A DNA stretch of 64,000 nucleotides from Liolophura sinensis (GCF_032854445.1 NC_088305.1:6515606-6579605); one strand, 5' to 3'. Positions 1 to 13,023 are shown, numbered from the stretch's first letter. The notes: a model not told the origin generated them from the letters alone. A program made the numbers and translations.

Positions 1-269
1 TAAAGACTGGATGACTCCTAACTTTATGTGCCACACTGGGCAAAAAAAAACAAAAAGAAAAAAAAAAAAACATGGGTACCACCCCTGGCTGTTGCCATCC
101 CCACCCCTTCCTATCACACATCCACCTATTTCTGGCCGAATTAAAAACACTTGGATAAGGTGGATGCTGACTTCAGAGATAAGTCACATCCACGAAAGCC
201 TGATGCATCATATATCTGTATTTTGGTAGCTTTTTTCTTCAGGAAATGTTATTCCTGTGAACAAGTACC

Positions 270-295
270 GGGGTGGGGGGTGGCGGGGGGGAGGG
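270..295 (+). other. G-rich tract, possible G-quadruplex
   Basis: Four or more runs of at least three G occur within 26 bases. This fits the intramolecular quadruplex pattern. Folding is inferred. Confidence 0.45.
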
Positions 296-498
296 TGTTG
301 GGTGATATTGCGAATGAAATAACTGGATATGTGCAAGAATTTGTTGGATAAAACCAGAAAAAGAAGAGAGGTCAGAATTTTTAGCTGTTAATTTGTAAGT
401 TAATCAGAATGGGGATTATTACTTTATGATCTGTGTTCTGTTTCTGTTTTATAAACTTTTCTCTAAAGGCAAATAAATCTGTAGTTCATTTGTGTGTG

Positions 499-535
499 TG
501 GGTGGGTGTCGGGGCGGGTGGTGGGGGGGGGGAGG
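499..535 (+). other. G-rich tract, possible G-quadruplex
   Basis: Runs of 3, 3, 4, 3 and about 10 G follow a short TG repeat. This also fits a quadruplex pattern, although the long G run may be an unstable homopolymer. Confidence 0.45.
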
Positions 536-941
536 TTGTCTTGCTAATTAGATGGAAAGGAACATGTATTATGTGGGAAAGAATATGTTAATATAGGAAA
601 AATTGGAAAAGTCTTTAAGTTTTTTGACCTGTTGGTTTGTAATTTAATATTAATGGGGGCTTTTAATCAGTTTCTAGAAGTAAAAGCTATTGTGGAGACA
701 TTTAAAAGATACATCATTGTTTCATACCCCACCCCCCCCCAGTATTTTCCATGGCGATATTAGTATCATGAAGGATAGCTTAAACATGTTATGAAAACTT
801 TCCAATGCCAAGGACAACTTCTGCGCTGCATTTCTATAAAAGGTAATGAGAAGATGGTGAGAGCATTCGTGCACAGTGGAAAGAGAAGAATTGTTTGACG
901 TGGTGGATACACATTTTAAAGCATGGTCTTGGCTAACAACT

Positions 942-1010
942 GCCCCCACCCAACACCCCACCCCCATGCCACCTCCCCTCCCCCACCCTACCCACCTCAC
1001 CCTCCCACCT
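942..1010 (-). other. C-rich tract (G-rich on - strand)
   Basis: About 70 bases are almost purely C/A/T with many CCC-CCCCC runs. The minus strand is therefore quadruplex-prone. No gene feature explains it. Confidence 0.4.
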
Positions 1011-1816
1011 CAACACACAAGGTTATAAGCACTTTGAGATTCATTACCTTGTTCCCATTGGCTCATTGTCTGCTGACTCAACCTTAGTCCCAGTAACCCT
1101 GTCCAGCGCCTGTTTCCTTGGCAACCTAAATAATTTACTATGAAATAGTGATTTGTGATGTGACTCGTCCAGAATTATGTCTGCATGATGACACGAGATT
1201 TATTGTGTCTGGGATTCAATCGATAAAAATAACGAGAAACAGAGGCAGAGCATTTCTGTGATTTGTAATACCATGTGATTACACAGGCATGATGTCATCT
1301 TCTCTCATGTGGAAGAGATAGCTGTGTTGCATTTCCCTGACAAAGGTTGCTTAATTATTTATGACTTTGTGTTTTGCCAGTTCTCTTTAGTTTAAACATT
1401 CATATGTGCTTTGAGGATGGAATGAAATTTTTAAAATTGCCACATCCTTGTATACATTTCTTTGCAGATGTTTAGTGGGGTGGGAAATGAAATATTTCAA
1501 ACATAGTGCTCATAGAATGGAGACAAATGACAGATACAATGGGGAAATATTTATTGACTTATTTTTTTCCTTCAATGGTTAGCCAGAGTTCTATACAGAG
1601 TATCATTGTCTCTGCTGAAAAAATCACATGGGAAAACCTGAAAAAGAAATCAAATGAAATGTTGAATTTCAGCATTAAATTTTCATTGGTGTACATCTTT
1701 ACATTGAAGCTGTTCTTATATAAATTTTGCAATTTTGGGTATTTGGATTCACTGCATTAAATAACGGTACTCTGTTTATTGCTTTTTGATTATTTTTTTC
1801 CAAATAACGAAGTAAA

Positions 1817-2189
1817 GACAAAGATTTCTGGATATAACCCTGGAGCCGGCTTTGTGAAGCTCACTTAACTAAGTTTGCCCTTAACTACCATGATGACGCA
1901 TGTTGCAGAGATATAAAGTGCACTTAGCTAAGGGCAACTTAGCACTAAGTATGCTTCATGAAACTGCCCCCAGGTTGTGTTATATCCATCATGCTTAGGA
2001 CAAAGACAAAGATTTCTGGATATAACCCTGGAGCCGGTTTCATGAAGCTCACTTAACTAAGTTTGCCCTTAACTACCATGACGACGCATGTTGCAGAGAT
2101 ATAAAGTGCACTTAGCTAAGGGCAACTTAGCACTAAGTATGCTTCATGAAACTGTCCCCAGGTTTGTGTTATATCCATCATGCTTAGGA
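1817..2189. repeat. 188-bp tandem duplication of a foldback element
   Basis: Two nearly identical copies start at 1817 and 2005. Each has inverted halves: 'tttgcccttaacta' near the left is mirrored by 'tagctaagggcaa' on the right, and the 'ttcatgaagc' motif is mirrored by 'gcttcatgaa'. Each copy could form a long imperfect hairpin, as a MITE or foldback element would. Confidence 0.7.
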
Positions 2190-3656
2190 ATGGATGTGGA
2201 CATAATATGAGCTGAATACCAAAACTACAGGTATGCTCAAAAAAAAAAAAAAAAAAAAAGCAAGACTGCGTATTATGAAGGTCATATAGATGTATAACTT
2301 TTTTTCTGGTTTGTCATTTGAAATAACTCGTACAAATTAGACGCAAAGTGTCAGCTGTGTGCTAAGTATCTCGACAAATGACAGAATCACTTAGTGTTGC
2401 ACAAAAAGATCACGGTAAGGCCACTGTGAATTGATGGCTTGGTTCTAATGACCTGTTTCTCAGAATCAAAGATGCTACAAGCATTATTATCAATTATCGT
2501 TTTCTTGCCCAAAATATGTTTTTTTTTTCTTCTTTTTGTAATCTTGACCTAGATCACAACGTGGGTTTATAAAATATGTCAAAGTACTTTTAAATGTGAT
2601 ATCTTGGTTGTGCTATATCACAAAAATTAAAACTTATGCCTTTAAGTTCCTGTGGGATGCTTTATGAATGAATAGATGTATTTGTATTTGGGATCTTTCC
2701 TTTTATCACTCATATGCTGAATTATTGGCCAAAATGTATGTAAAATGGACAGTAAGAAAAAACAAAAAATTAATTATCAGTGGCCTAAACTCACTCTGAG
2801 AAAACAAAATAGTAGGTTATGTCAGGAGCTTTGTATAAAGGGAAGTTTGGCAAGACAGGACAAACACAGGAAATCTCAACTGAAGAGGCTCGAGTTAAGA
2901 GTTCTATAAACTTCACTGATTTGATTTGCTCGCAGTTTATTGTCGCAGGCGGGTCCAGGTGGTTTACTTGGAGTAAATATTTGTATCAAAGAAATATCCA
3001 CCTGCCAAAGTGATCTTAACCAGAGCATCGCCTCTACTTTTGTTGGGTTGATTAATTCTAATGCCGATCTAACCAAGTACTTAACATAGCCATGTGTTTG
3101 GATAGGGTGGTCTCTGGCTAGATTCAGTCTATGTAACCTGTTTGGTTATCTAGAGAAAGGGTGACACTAAATAATAATAACAGTAAAACTTCACTGATGG
3201 TATCTATGAGTCAAAGAATGCGAATGTAAAGTCTTATTAAGCTCTTCGTGATATGTGTTTTATGATTTATTCGAGCTTGAGGAAAAATGAGAAATTTTAA
3301 CCTAGAGACAATGAGATGCTGGTGGTGAAATTCTACATCTCATTAAGGTTTTGTTTAGGTCCATTTTATTTAAAATTTCACATTACAGTACCAGGAAGTA
3401 TATAGGTCTTATTTAGGCATGTGATTTGAGTGAATTTTCAGCCTCCAGGACACTTTCTTTAGTGATATATATCTATGAAGAAGATTAAGGAGAGCCCTGA
3501 TGTTTGGGACGTCCTGATTGATAATGAAGTGACAGCTGTTGGCTAGAACACAAAAAGTTAATATAAAATGCCTAGTGCTGAAACTATAAGAGGCTAGTGA
3601 ATAGGACTTTTCGTTTTGATTGTTGACACCACTGCCCTCTTAGAACAATAGCCAGT

Positions 3657-3716
3657 CAGCCATATTGGAGTCCTTTCTACATGGGCTGGTTTAGAGACAG
3701 TACTCCAATATGGCTG
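3657..3716. repeat. Short palindromic element
   Basis: A 15-base arm at 3657-3671 (cagccatattggagt) is the exact reverse complement of 3702-3716, with a 30-base loop. It is probably a small foldback relic. Confidence 0.55.
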
Positions 3717-3905
3717 CCAGAAGTAAGTCATGCCCTTCTCTTTACATTGTACATGGAATTATGTGGTCCTGTGTCTTAAAATTCGACTGCAAATGTACAA
3801 GAGGAGAACATTCTTGAGTACCGAATTAAACACCAGTCACATTAATAAATGAATCGATATAATTATGGCTTTTTTTAAAGTCTGTGTTTTTCTTATCTTT
3901 TCCAG

Positions 3906-4193
3906 CTACCATAGAATGTGCCTGCTCAACGGAAGACTGCAAAAGAGAGATGAAATTCTCGTGCACCACCAAAAATATTTGCTACGTGCAGTATTTGGCC
4001 ACCACGCGAATGGATGATGACAGAGAGGCCATCGAGCGAGGATGTATCGATGAAAGCACACCGTTGCTGTGTGAGAATCGCAGGCCTCAGAAGCTGCGTG
4101 CACACGCGCCATGGCCTATCCTCTACTGCTGTAATGACAAAGACTTCTGCAATCAGAATGTCCTGCCAACAATCCCAACATATATCAAGGAAG
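3906..4193 (+). CDS. BAMBI: BAMBI exon 2: cysteine-rich ectodomain
   Basis: The exon follows 'ttatcttttccag' and ends at the donor AAG|GTAGGA. Both ends are phase 1. It holds all ten ectodomain cysteines, from ECAC to DFCN. Reading past the donor gives an unrelated tail to 4399 that should not be included. Confidence 0.85.
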
Positions 4194-5388
4194 GTAGGAC
4201 ACTGAGGTTTATGTTTTCTTTACCTGTTAGTGCATTAGCTCAGCGAGTCAAATGGCAGCAGGCTGTGGTCAAGTGGATAGAAGAAGCTTGCCTTTCGATC
4301 GCAATGACACATGAGGTGAAGGTTCAAACCCAGCTGTGGACAGTGAATTTGCAGATTTCTGTTGCTGTCGCTGCTTTTGGGGTTTTGGTGACACAATAAG
4401 CGTTTGAAAACGCTCGCGTGACCCTTTTGGCAATCTAACGTTCATTGTCGACCACTATTCTTCTCCCAATATAATGTGTACATCTGTACATCACATGTGG
4501 GAAGGGTTCTCTTGCCAAAGGTCGGTGGTTTTGCCCAGTGAACAATCCCCCCCCCCCCCCCACCCTCCTTCCCCAGTTAAAAAGTGACCTCCGTCTATAA
4601 TAGTCCATAATGTCCATGCTGTTCACAAAGATTTTCCACATTCACTGTTCTTGGGGGCCTTTGGTAGCAATGAGTTACATGAATTTACATGAATATGAAG
4701 ATCAGTTCCTATCCACCAATAAGGTTACACTTTGTCAGTGTTTTACATGTACACATAAATGTCTGCTTACGCTTTATGAGTAGCTTACACTTTATAAGGA
4801 GCTTACATTTATGTCTGTTTAAACTTTGTCACTATTTTACATTTGTGTCTGCTTACACAAGTTCCGGTGAGTTTCATATGTTTATTTCTGAAAACAAAGG
4901 AGGAAAGTGGAACTACTTGTAATTTCGGACATTATTTTTGTTTGGCAGGTATGCAACGTCTTAATCTGACGGGACGGAGGAACCCCCCACCCCCCATCAT
5001 CCCAGTGGAACCATTTCACAAGTCGGGACCAAAAGTAGAGAAATTGCCCCGGCAAAACGCCCCAACGTTGTGCTCTGATAACTCAGAGCAGCCCATGCCA
5101 GTCCTGCACACCCAGAGCTCCGGTAGTCCCCATAGGACTATCAACCCAATTTACATCGCGGTGCCGCTAGCCGGTGTGTGTGTGCTGCTGGCACTCATCA
5201 TATTTGCCATGTACTTATTAAAGCGTAGGAATACGTACTACGATCACTATCCTTATCACACGCACGTGTCAACGCTACATCCGCACTGTCATGTAGACCC
5301 AAAACGGACTGTACCCAAAATGAATCGGTGCACTGACAGTGAACGCTCATCTTCAGGGAGTGAATCAAAACTGTTCATACAGGCATGA
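3906..5388 (+). CDS. BAMBI: BAMBI-like TGF-beta/BMP pseudoreceptor (partial, exons 2-3)
   Basis: This is the 3' part of a membrane protein that in vertebrates damps BMP/activin signalling by mimicking a type I receptor without a kinase. Seen here: a small ectodomain with ten cysteines ending in CC-x5-C-N, the activin-receptor pattern. A proline-rich stalk follows, then one membrane segment (about IAVPLAGVCVLLALIIFAMY), a basic stop-transfer KRR and a tail of roughly 54 residues ending in KLFIQA. The stop comes right after the tail, so there is no GS box or kinase. The 'AVPLAG' at the start of the span resembles vertebrate BAMBI. About 241 residues are readable, against about 260 in human BAMBI. 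The signal-peptide exon is missing from the readable sequence. An alternative is a receptor isoform without kinase, but the tail after the span argues for BAMBI. Confidence 0.85.
4194..4948 (+). other. Intron between BAMBI exons 2 and 3
   Basis: GT at 4194 and AG at 4947-4948, phase 1. It contains a C homopolymer of about 15 near 4548 and several TTACA-rich lines near 4720-4860, with no other feature seen. Confidence 0.8.
4949..5388 (+). CDS. BAMBI: BAMBI exon 3: stalk, transmembrane span and tail
   Basis: The acceptor is 'tgtttggcag'. Two bases complete the split glycine codon. The exon encodes a proline-rich stalk, the hydrophobic span and a short His/Ser-rich cytoplasmic tail, then TGA at 5386-5388. 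Confidence 0.85.
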
Positions 5389-6090
5389 GAGTGGGCAGCA
5401 GTGTTATGTTTTGTTATGGACAAGTTGGCAGGAGTTGCTTCCCTTGTCTTGTACAGAGTAGTCAGCCGTGTTTCAAGCTGACCATTTCTGAGAGATGGCG
5501 CTGTGCACCAAGTTAGTCTCCAGCAAGTGGTGGCAATACTATGCAGACTCTTAAGGACATTGCATGCCTTTGCATACATTTGTCTATGAATAACTATACA
5601 AGGGTTGCATCCTTCTCAAGAGACCTAAACATAACATTACTGACGTGTGACAGGAAGAGTGGCTGGGAGAAAATGTGAATGAGAGATTGATGAAAATCAA
5701 ATATACATAAGTGCTGTGTAATATATGTAAATATTTGTGTATACATGTGCTTTCCCTCCTGACAATTATGAGTGTTCGTGTCTTAGCATAAGTTATTGGT
5801 CAAAAGTACCAGCTGCAGCAAAACAAATCATCCCTTGTATTCATAAAGGACTAGTCCATATCAGTCCTTTCAGCTGCAGAATTAGTTGTATGGTCAAAAC
5901 TGGAAGAGTTCATTTACACATCTCTAGGGTCAAAGGTGTTGCTCTATATGACTTCTTCTTGGTTAGTCAATATAGGACGCTGAGTGTTATGGCATTTACG
6001 AAATGTACATGTATGTAAATAAGTTTATATACTCCGAAGCTAGCATGCCTACAGCATTATGTTTTAAAAGGCAGTGGAGTTTCACATGTG

Positions 6091-6096
6091 AATAAA
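6091..6096 (+). terminator. Candidate BAMBI poly(A) signal
   Basis: AATAAA lies 703 bases after the BAMBI stop on the same strand and is followed by T/G-rich sequence. Confidence 0.4.
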
Positions 6097-6713
6097 TTCA
6101 CTTTTGGTAATTGTTGCAACATTATGCTCAAATGATTTGTTAGATGTATATGCAATAGATGTTACTTGAACAATGCATGTGAAAACTGATCTTGGGTTTG
6201 TAGATTCTGGCTAATAGTATGTTCCAGTTGTCTTTCTGGCGAGAACGACTGGACGGTTTCGTCAACTGATAAACTGGCATTGTATGCAAGAATCACATGA
6301 TTTAAAACTGCATTCTGATTGGATAATGCCATCGAGCTCAAGGATCAAAAATACAGAAAACCCTTTTATGATGAAGTTTTAATTTGTCATTTGGTTTTCT
6401 TGAAATCAAGATTTTGATATAACAATGTTAAATGTCTGGAATATTTAAGTTCCACTGCGTAGTGTTCAAATTTCCTGTTTTCAGCCTCTGAAAGAGAAAA
6501 ACTTTTGAGCATTTCAGTTAAGAATGTTACATTCAGTTTCTGATGTAAAAGTTTTTTTAAAACTTGGAATGAGTATATTGCATTTATAGCAGAATGTATG
6601 TGTAAGTCATTTTAGCTATAGAAGTCTGACCCTCCAAAAATTTATGCCTGGTTGTATTAAGGTGTTTAAGTATTTTTTTGCCCCATGAAGAGTTTACAGT
6701 GGAAATGATTACA

Positions 6714-6845
6714 CTGTTCTCAAGAATATTTCACCTATACGACGACGACCAGCATTATTGTGGAAGGAAATCGGGCATAGCCCCAGGGGAAACTCATGAC
6801 CATCTGCAGGTTGCTGGTAGACCTTCTCACATACAGCCGGCGGTG
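6714..6845 (-). mobile_element. SINE A, truncated
   Basis: Body only: 'ctcaagaatatttcac' followed by the 'cgaccagcattatt' and 'accatctgcaggttgctg' blocks. Strand is given in the sense of the tRNA head. Confidence 0.75.
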
Positions 6846-8816
6846 GAAATGATAGTTTAAAGTTAAAAATTTTTACTCCTTAAAAGAGTGTACAAGAATA
6901 ACTGGATGAAGACAAAAAGTTAATAAAAATAAGGACAAAAAGAAGTTTTTCAGATGCAGATCCTTTAAATTAAAATCTATATTTGTGTTTCTAATTCCTT
7001 TGTTTTATCTGTAAAGAGATTCAGAATGTGACTTGAAACTTTCAACTATAATATGTATCAATCACTACACCATCAAAAATACAATGTTATGACAAAATTT
7101 TGAATTTGTGCAGAAAGCAGCTTTTCAGAAACAACAAGCCCTGTGTCAGATTTGCAAAAACAAAACGAAACAAAAAAAAAAGCAATAAAAAAACCCCTTT
7201 TTAATGCATGTATATCATGGAGGGTGTGTGTCTAGTTTTCATTTCCACTTTAAGAATGTTTTTATAAATATTATCAAACATTATCATCCTTAATTTAAGA
7301 CCTGGTAGAATTGGGCGCAATTGGTGTATACAAACGTTTCCTGGCATTTCATTCTGTCACTTTTGTTGTCTTACGTTACACACCTCTGTGGTTGTACTCT
7401 AACTTTAAGCCTGTCTAAAGGTATGAAGCATGTATTGGATTCTAAAACTCAGAAAGTGGAAACAGTTGATAGGAGAATAGCAGCTGCATTTTATTCTGGT
7501 TTTGACCCTCACACTTCAACGGAAGCCATTAGTTTTATTTGTAAAAACAAAAGGAGTTGTCAAATATTTTACAGTAATCATTTTGTGTGGAGATATATAT
7601 TTATACCTTTCTTGTGTTTTTATACATTTCTATGAAATGGGATGTGTTGATATACTCCAACAGTTGTTTGAAAAAGAATCCTATGTACATATTTGCATGT
7701 GTCAGTATGTTAATGACCATAAGCCTATTAGTAAGTCACATGACCTGATTCAAGACCTGGGCCTGTGGCGTGCACCTGGACTCCGGTGAGACAAGACCAC
7801 ACATCTAGCAAGCTGGTCATCGTTGCAGAACTTAAATGTATGACTTTATAAGTAATACAGTGTTTTTCCCTTTCTTTGAAATGTTTCCTGAAGTTTAACT
7901 GTTAACAACAACTTCGCAACAATGTTTTTTGTTACATTCTGATCAGTTGTAGAAAACTGACGAAACAAAGAACTTCATAGGAACATGCCGAAAATTACAG
8001 AATTTTAAATCTTCCAGTTTACATGGATGCATTTCATATTTTCATAAATGGCGTTTGTAAGTGATTTACTGTCACAGACCGTCACTTCTTAGATCTCCCA
8101 AGATGCTTCTCTTTTTGGAGTAAATGTGTCTTTATGATGTAACACACAGTTAATTCATCAACGTTTGGCTATTTCTGTCAACATAGTTGTTTCAGGCGAA
8201 CGCACAGTTCGCGGCAAAATAGAGCATATTACACTCAACCTGTACAATTTCTCGAGACAAGGGAGATAACTTTTAAATTGAAAATTTGTTTTTACAGCTG
8301 TCTATTTTGTGGTTGTCTCCCCTGAGTGCGTATGCATCACCCACCTACGCTTACAAGTTGTTGCTTGTAGTGCTTACGCGTACGATGTGCCTTATCACTC
8401 GGTCTGTATATAATGCCCAATGTGTGTGTCATTGTGTATGCGTATTGGTGTGCGAACACCACTTGATTATGAAATTAAAATCAAAATACTTTTCAATTGA
8501 ACTCTGATTTGCTCCCTTAATTTTTTTTATTATTTTTTTATATTCGTTTTTTTTTTCTCACTTTGTTTTCTCTCGTTTCTGTTCGTATTCAAAATAAGTT
8601 CGGTCATATGTTGATACTATATACCGTCTTTGTGGTAGCGTACGAACACCATGCCAACCAGTTTTTGGACTACTCCATCCAGCGGAGAAGTGGCGAGATT
8701 AGTGACTTAGTGATCTTAAATCCGCCTGACAAGACTCTGAGTTGAGCCCGGGAAACTAGAGACTGCATTCATACAAATGACCATGTACAGTTGTAAGCTG
8801 TTAAATAGGGCATAGC

Positions 8817-9055
8817 TATTTATTTCATTGGTGTTTTATCCCATACCCAGTAATATTTCATTTGCTACAAGCATTATGGTGAGTGGAAACCGGACAGGCT
8901 ACCATGCACAGGTTGCTAGCAGACCTTCCCACGTATAGGGTCAGGGAGGTATGCAGTATGAGCTGGACGAAATTATAGCAACTTCATTTGTGAAAGGCTC
9001 CTGGGTTATTGTGCCTCGCTGGTACGCTAGCACCTCGGCGACGGGGTCGCTGCCA
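8817..9055 (-). mobile_element. SINE A, diverged, near full length
   Basis: Carries 'ttggtgttttatcccata', the middle blocks and a decayed tRNA-like end ('ggtacgctagcacctcgg'). Confidence 0.75.
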
Positions 9056-11175
9056 TCAGTATGATCGCATTGGTGAACGCTATTATCCATCGCCATCATG
9101 TATAGTTCACGGTCTCATTTTCTCTTCCTTCATTTGATTGATGTCATTCATTCTCAAAAATGTTCCGCTTCCCCACAGGGTCCACGATGTCGGTTACATG
9201 GACTAAAACAGATGCATGAGTTATAGAATGACATGTACATCACTTTTGGTCTGGAATATTACAATATAGCAACATACTCTGACCCCAATAACGACAATAT
9301 GATAGCACAAAATAAAAGAGTTACAGCACAGAGAGTAAAACCAGAGCATTGACGACATTGTGATAAAAGTGGTTAGCAAATGGTCACACGTTACCGGTGA
9401 AATACGGCCTCTTGTCAGTTTAGCTCAGTTAGGGCTTTGTTGTAACGTCATGTAAATGCTTAAATAATAGCCAATTACACTGACCCTAGCACCATGGCTT
9501 GATTAAAACCCAAAGGAATGCAACCATGTTACTCGCAATGTTTTGCACGTCACTGGTCCAGAATTACACAAAATGCTGTGTTGTCATCACATTTAATAAA
9601 CCATAACATAGAATCCATGTAAAGTGAGACGTATTAAACAGGATTTAAGAAGGAGAAACGGTATGTATTTCTTCTGGTGCAACTCCAGCGGAGAAGCAGT
9701 AGTTCACTGGACAGCCAATTTACCAAATGATGGGAAGTTATGATGGGAAGGTAGAGTAATTTGTTGTGGGCGGCTAGGTTGACGCGAACAATCCCGGTAT
9801 TCGAGAAGAGGTTTAATTACGATAATTAGGCCATGTTTGTTTCACAATCTGCCTGTATATTAAATTCGCCTATCAAGTCAAATTTCGACATTTACTAAGA
9901 ACAGCTCAAATTATTACCTTTCGGTGAATATGAGACTCGTACCTGTATTACTAATAGTGTTAAAATGATTGCAAAAAGTGAAAAAGTTATAATGTTACTG
10001 ATACGCGCTTTATAAATTTTCGGCACTTCACTAAAATGTGGAACGGTGAGATGTGCACAGCCGAACAGGATATTTTGTCAGATGTCATTATTTGGACTCA
10101 TGTTTTCTAAAATAATAGCAAAAAATCGATTTGGTTTAATTGCGCCGATCGATTTTTTTGACAAAATTCTCCTATATAATCTCTTAATTAAAAAAGAGGT
10201 CGGTTAAACAATGCTTTGTAATTGTCAAATTGAATGAACTGTGTACTATGCTGCTAGTCCTACGCCAAACATGTCACCGACCTGTGGTATAGGCAGTAAG
10301 TATAGAACCGTTGTGTGTAGTTCATGGGAGGCTACTCTTGACGGCAAATGTTTCCGATTTCCATTTATGGGTCGACATTCCAACGCCCCACCCAAAAAGC
10401 TTTTTTTCTTCTTCATTTTTTGTCAGCAGTGCCTTCATAGTAGGCTGCATGGTTACCAAAGAGAAATCATAAAAGGGCTGAGGGTTAAATATATCGGGTG
10501 GGCATAAAATAGTGGGCCGTACTTTGATGCTGCATTGCTCCATTATCCTTTGTTCAAACCCTTTAAAACTTTAGAAATTTAAATGGTATGATTTTGTTAA
10601 TATGCTGGCCAATTTTCAAAGTCATAGCTTGAGTAGTCGGTGCACCTGTGTGACACGCATGAAGGTTTGCTGGAAAAAAATTACTCTGAAGGAGATTCGG
10701 GATTTAATCAGTTTATGGAAGAAACGTTTTTACGCGCAGTCTACCGAGAAGATGGAGGACCAATTGATCACCTTTTCAAGTAAAACAAGGTAGAACATCA
10801 TTTTGAAATACCCTGAACATGCGCTTTTGACTATTTTGACTATTTTGATTTTGGTCCCATGAACAGAAATCTTAAAGGATGAAATTGAAATTTGGTCTGT
10901 ATATTTAAGACATAATGGCTTTAAATTTTTAGAAGCTGACGTAAAAGGGTTTCGGAGATATTGAGTGTCAAGGTAGGGCCCATTTTTTCATGTCCACCCG
11001 GTATCTATATAAAAAAAACACGCTGGCATGCTCCGTGTGAGTCCGTGGGTACCTGAAAACAGGTGTATACAGTTATATACTGTATGAATACTGGTACGAA
11101 TTAATTGTTTAAGTGTGAGTCTATCTGTTGGAAAAAAAACCAAAACCAAAAAGAAAAAAAAACAAATGTTTTTTG
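9056..11175. other. Intergenic, no gene seen
   Basis: AT-rich sequence with no supported exon. A block at about 9376-9475 resembles 27510-27635 (both start 'aaatggtcacacgt'), so it is a dispersed repeat. Confidence 0.45.
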
Positions 11176-11305
11176 CATTTATTTATTTGATTGGTGTTTT
11201 ACGCCGTGCTCAAGAACATTTCACGTATACGACGGCGGTCAGCATTATGGTGGGGGGAAACCGGGCAGAGCCCGGGAAAACCCATGACAATCCGCAGGTT
11301 GTTTT
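11176..11305 (-). mobile_element. SINE A, truncated
   Basis: Well-preserved body from 'tttatttgattggtgtttt' to 'ccgcaggttg'. The tRNA head is missing. Confidence 0.85.
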
Positions 11306-12369
11306 TGCCTTGAGCATTAGACAATATATATTTGTGCGTTAAACATACATATGTATAATATGCTCATGTATGCTTGTCAAAATGATGTGATAAAAAACTG
11401 TATATCCACGTGAACCCTTGTTCTAAATTTTATTTACTGTGTTTATTTATTTGTGTTTTAAGACATCATATATTCCAGACAACAGAAAATACCCTGGCTG
11501 AGGTTTGGATTGAACTACAGCTCGTATGTTCCAACGACTGCGTGAAAGACACGAGTTTCATACTGCGTAACCAAGACCAGTCACTTAGTTCAAGCACTAT
11601 GTAAGAATAAACATCGATGCACATATAACTGTAATACAGATATGCGACTACACTTTTTAACATAATATTGAAGGACAACCAGGAAAAGCGCCTGTAGTTT
11701 CCTGGCGTTGAAGAAGATGGATATTTTCCAAAATGTAATTTATTTTCGTATTTTTACATCCGTCCTTAATTCAGACATCTACCCGTTTAAGCCCTGGTGA
11801 ATGGATGTGGAACTGAGGGAATATAAATAAGGTAACGGCAAAATTTCTTTTTCATGACCAAACCGTTGTCTCATTTATAGATGGCCAAACTATCCGTGAG
11901 GGAAAATGGTTTTTACATTGCTTCCTACATTTGATTTCTTTTATTTCACAAAAGCAGTGCAAAAAAGCAGCTTCGCAGGTTCAAACCTATATAGGTCCAT
12001 GATACAAAATTCTTTAAAGAATATTAAGAAAATATATTACTGCTCATTTGTGAGTATCATATGATATAGTATCGACGAATAATTATCTATGTAATATGGA
12101 AACAATAGCACTTAACTGCATTAAGAGTTAAAACGCGCTACAAAAAGCCCAATTATGGATTTAAGGTGAGAAAAACCCACATTACTGAAAAACATGTCTC
12201 TTCCATATATTCTGAATAATTATGTCCCGCTTTAATAATATATCACGTCCAACTGCTCCAAGTTTGCAAAGTTCTAAAAATAGTAAGGTTAGGTAAAACA
12301 TACACTGTATTAATATCAAAAACATCGTCTTGTAATACCATTACTTAAGAGCATAAAGGCCCTACATGT

Positions 12370-12497
12370 ATTTTCATTTACTTGGTGTTTTACGCCGTAC
12401 TCAAAAATATATTTCACTTATACGACGGCGGTCAGCATTATGGTTGGAGGAAACCCCTCACCGTCCTCAGATTGCTGCAAGCCTTCCCAAGTATGGT
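12370..12497 (-). mobile_element. SINE A, truncated
   Basis: 'ttggtgttttacgccgtact' and 'cgacggcggtcagcattatgg' are clear. The copy ends at 'gccttcccaagtatgg' with no tRNA head. Confidence 0.8.
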
Positions 12498-13023
12498 CAT
12501 GTACATGTAAGTACGACATATAAATGTTTAGACGTCACAAGTAACAGGCATCTGACCAATCAGCAGGAACTACATTCGGACATGCAACATCAGTCGTTTT
12601 GTCAGTGCATACATGGTACCTTAATTTTCCCGCGTTACAGTGATTCGGGTCCAAGCTCAATAGACCGTTGTTATGGTCAAATGAATGGATACTATATAGG
12701 TTACCAATCTGCCCACAAACCATTATTGGTAAGTCATGAATATAGACTTTAGCCCATATCACTATCAAAGGAAATAGTTCTCCTTGTATGATTAGGAAAA
12801 CTTTGCACACGATTAGATTATATAGGCTTCGTAGAGTATCTCCATATCAGTATTTACAATGACCAGAGCACGATTTCTTCCATTACAACCTAAACGTTAA
12901 TGTAGTTGTGCACACACTGTCACCGGATACATCGAAAAGGATACAATAAAGTTGAAGAGCCTGGATTGTGCACGTTATTAGATCAGCGAAAACATTTTCA
13001 AGGTTCACAACAAAGTTTTGATC

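Larger units (their letters stand above)
1..3905. other. Gene-free stretch upstream of BAMBI exon 2 (probably intron 1 or 5' flank)
   Basis: I recognise no coding exon here. The stretch holds G-rich blocks near 270-295 and 499-535, C-rich blocks near 727-740 and 942-1010, a 188-bp tandem duplication at 1817-2189 and a small palindrome at 3657-3716. BAMBI exon 1 (signal peptide) is expected upstream because exon 2 opens in phase 1, but I could not find it. It may lie left of the window. Confidence 0.5.
5389..8816 (+). other. BAMBI 3' UTR and downstream flank
   Basis: AT-rich sequence without a convincing coding exon. The first good poly(A) hexamer is at 6091-6096, with another AATAAA near 6922. 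A decayed SINE A lies at 6714-6845. Where the transcript ends cannot be decided. Confidence 0.4.

Noticed and set aside
4194-4399. Extension of BAMBI exon 2 to the stop at 4399
   Set aside because: It reads past a good donor and would remove the transmembrane span. Exon 3 joins in phase.
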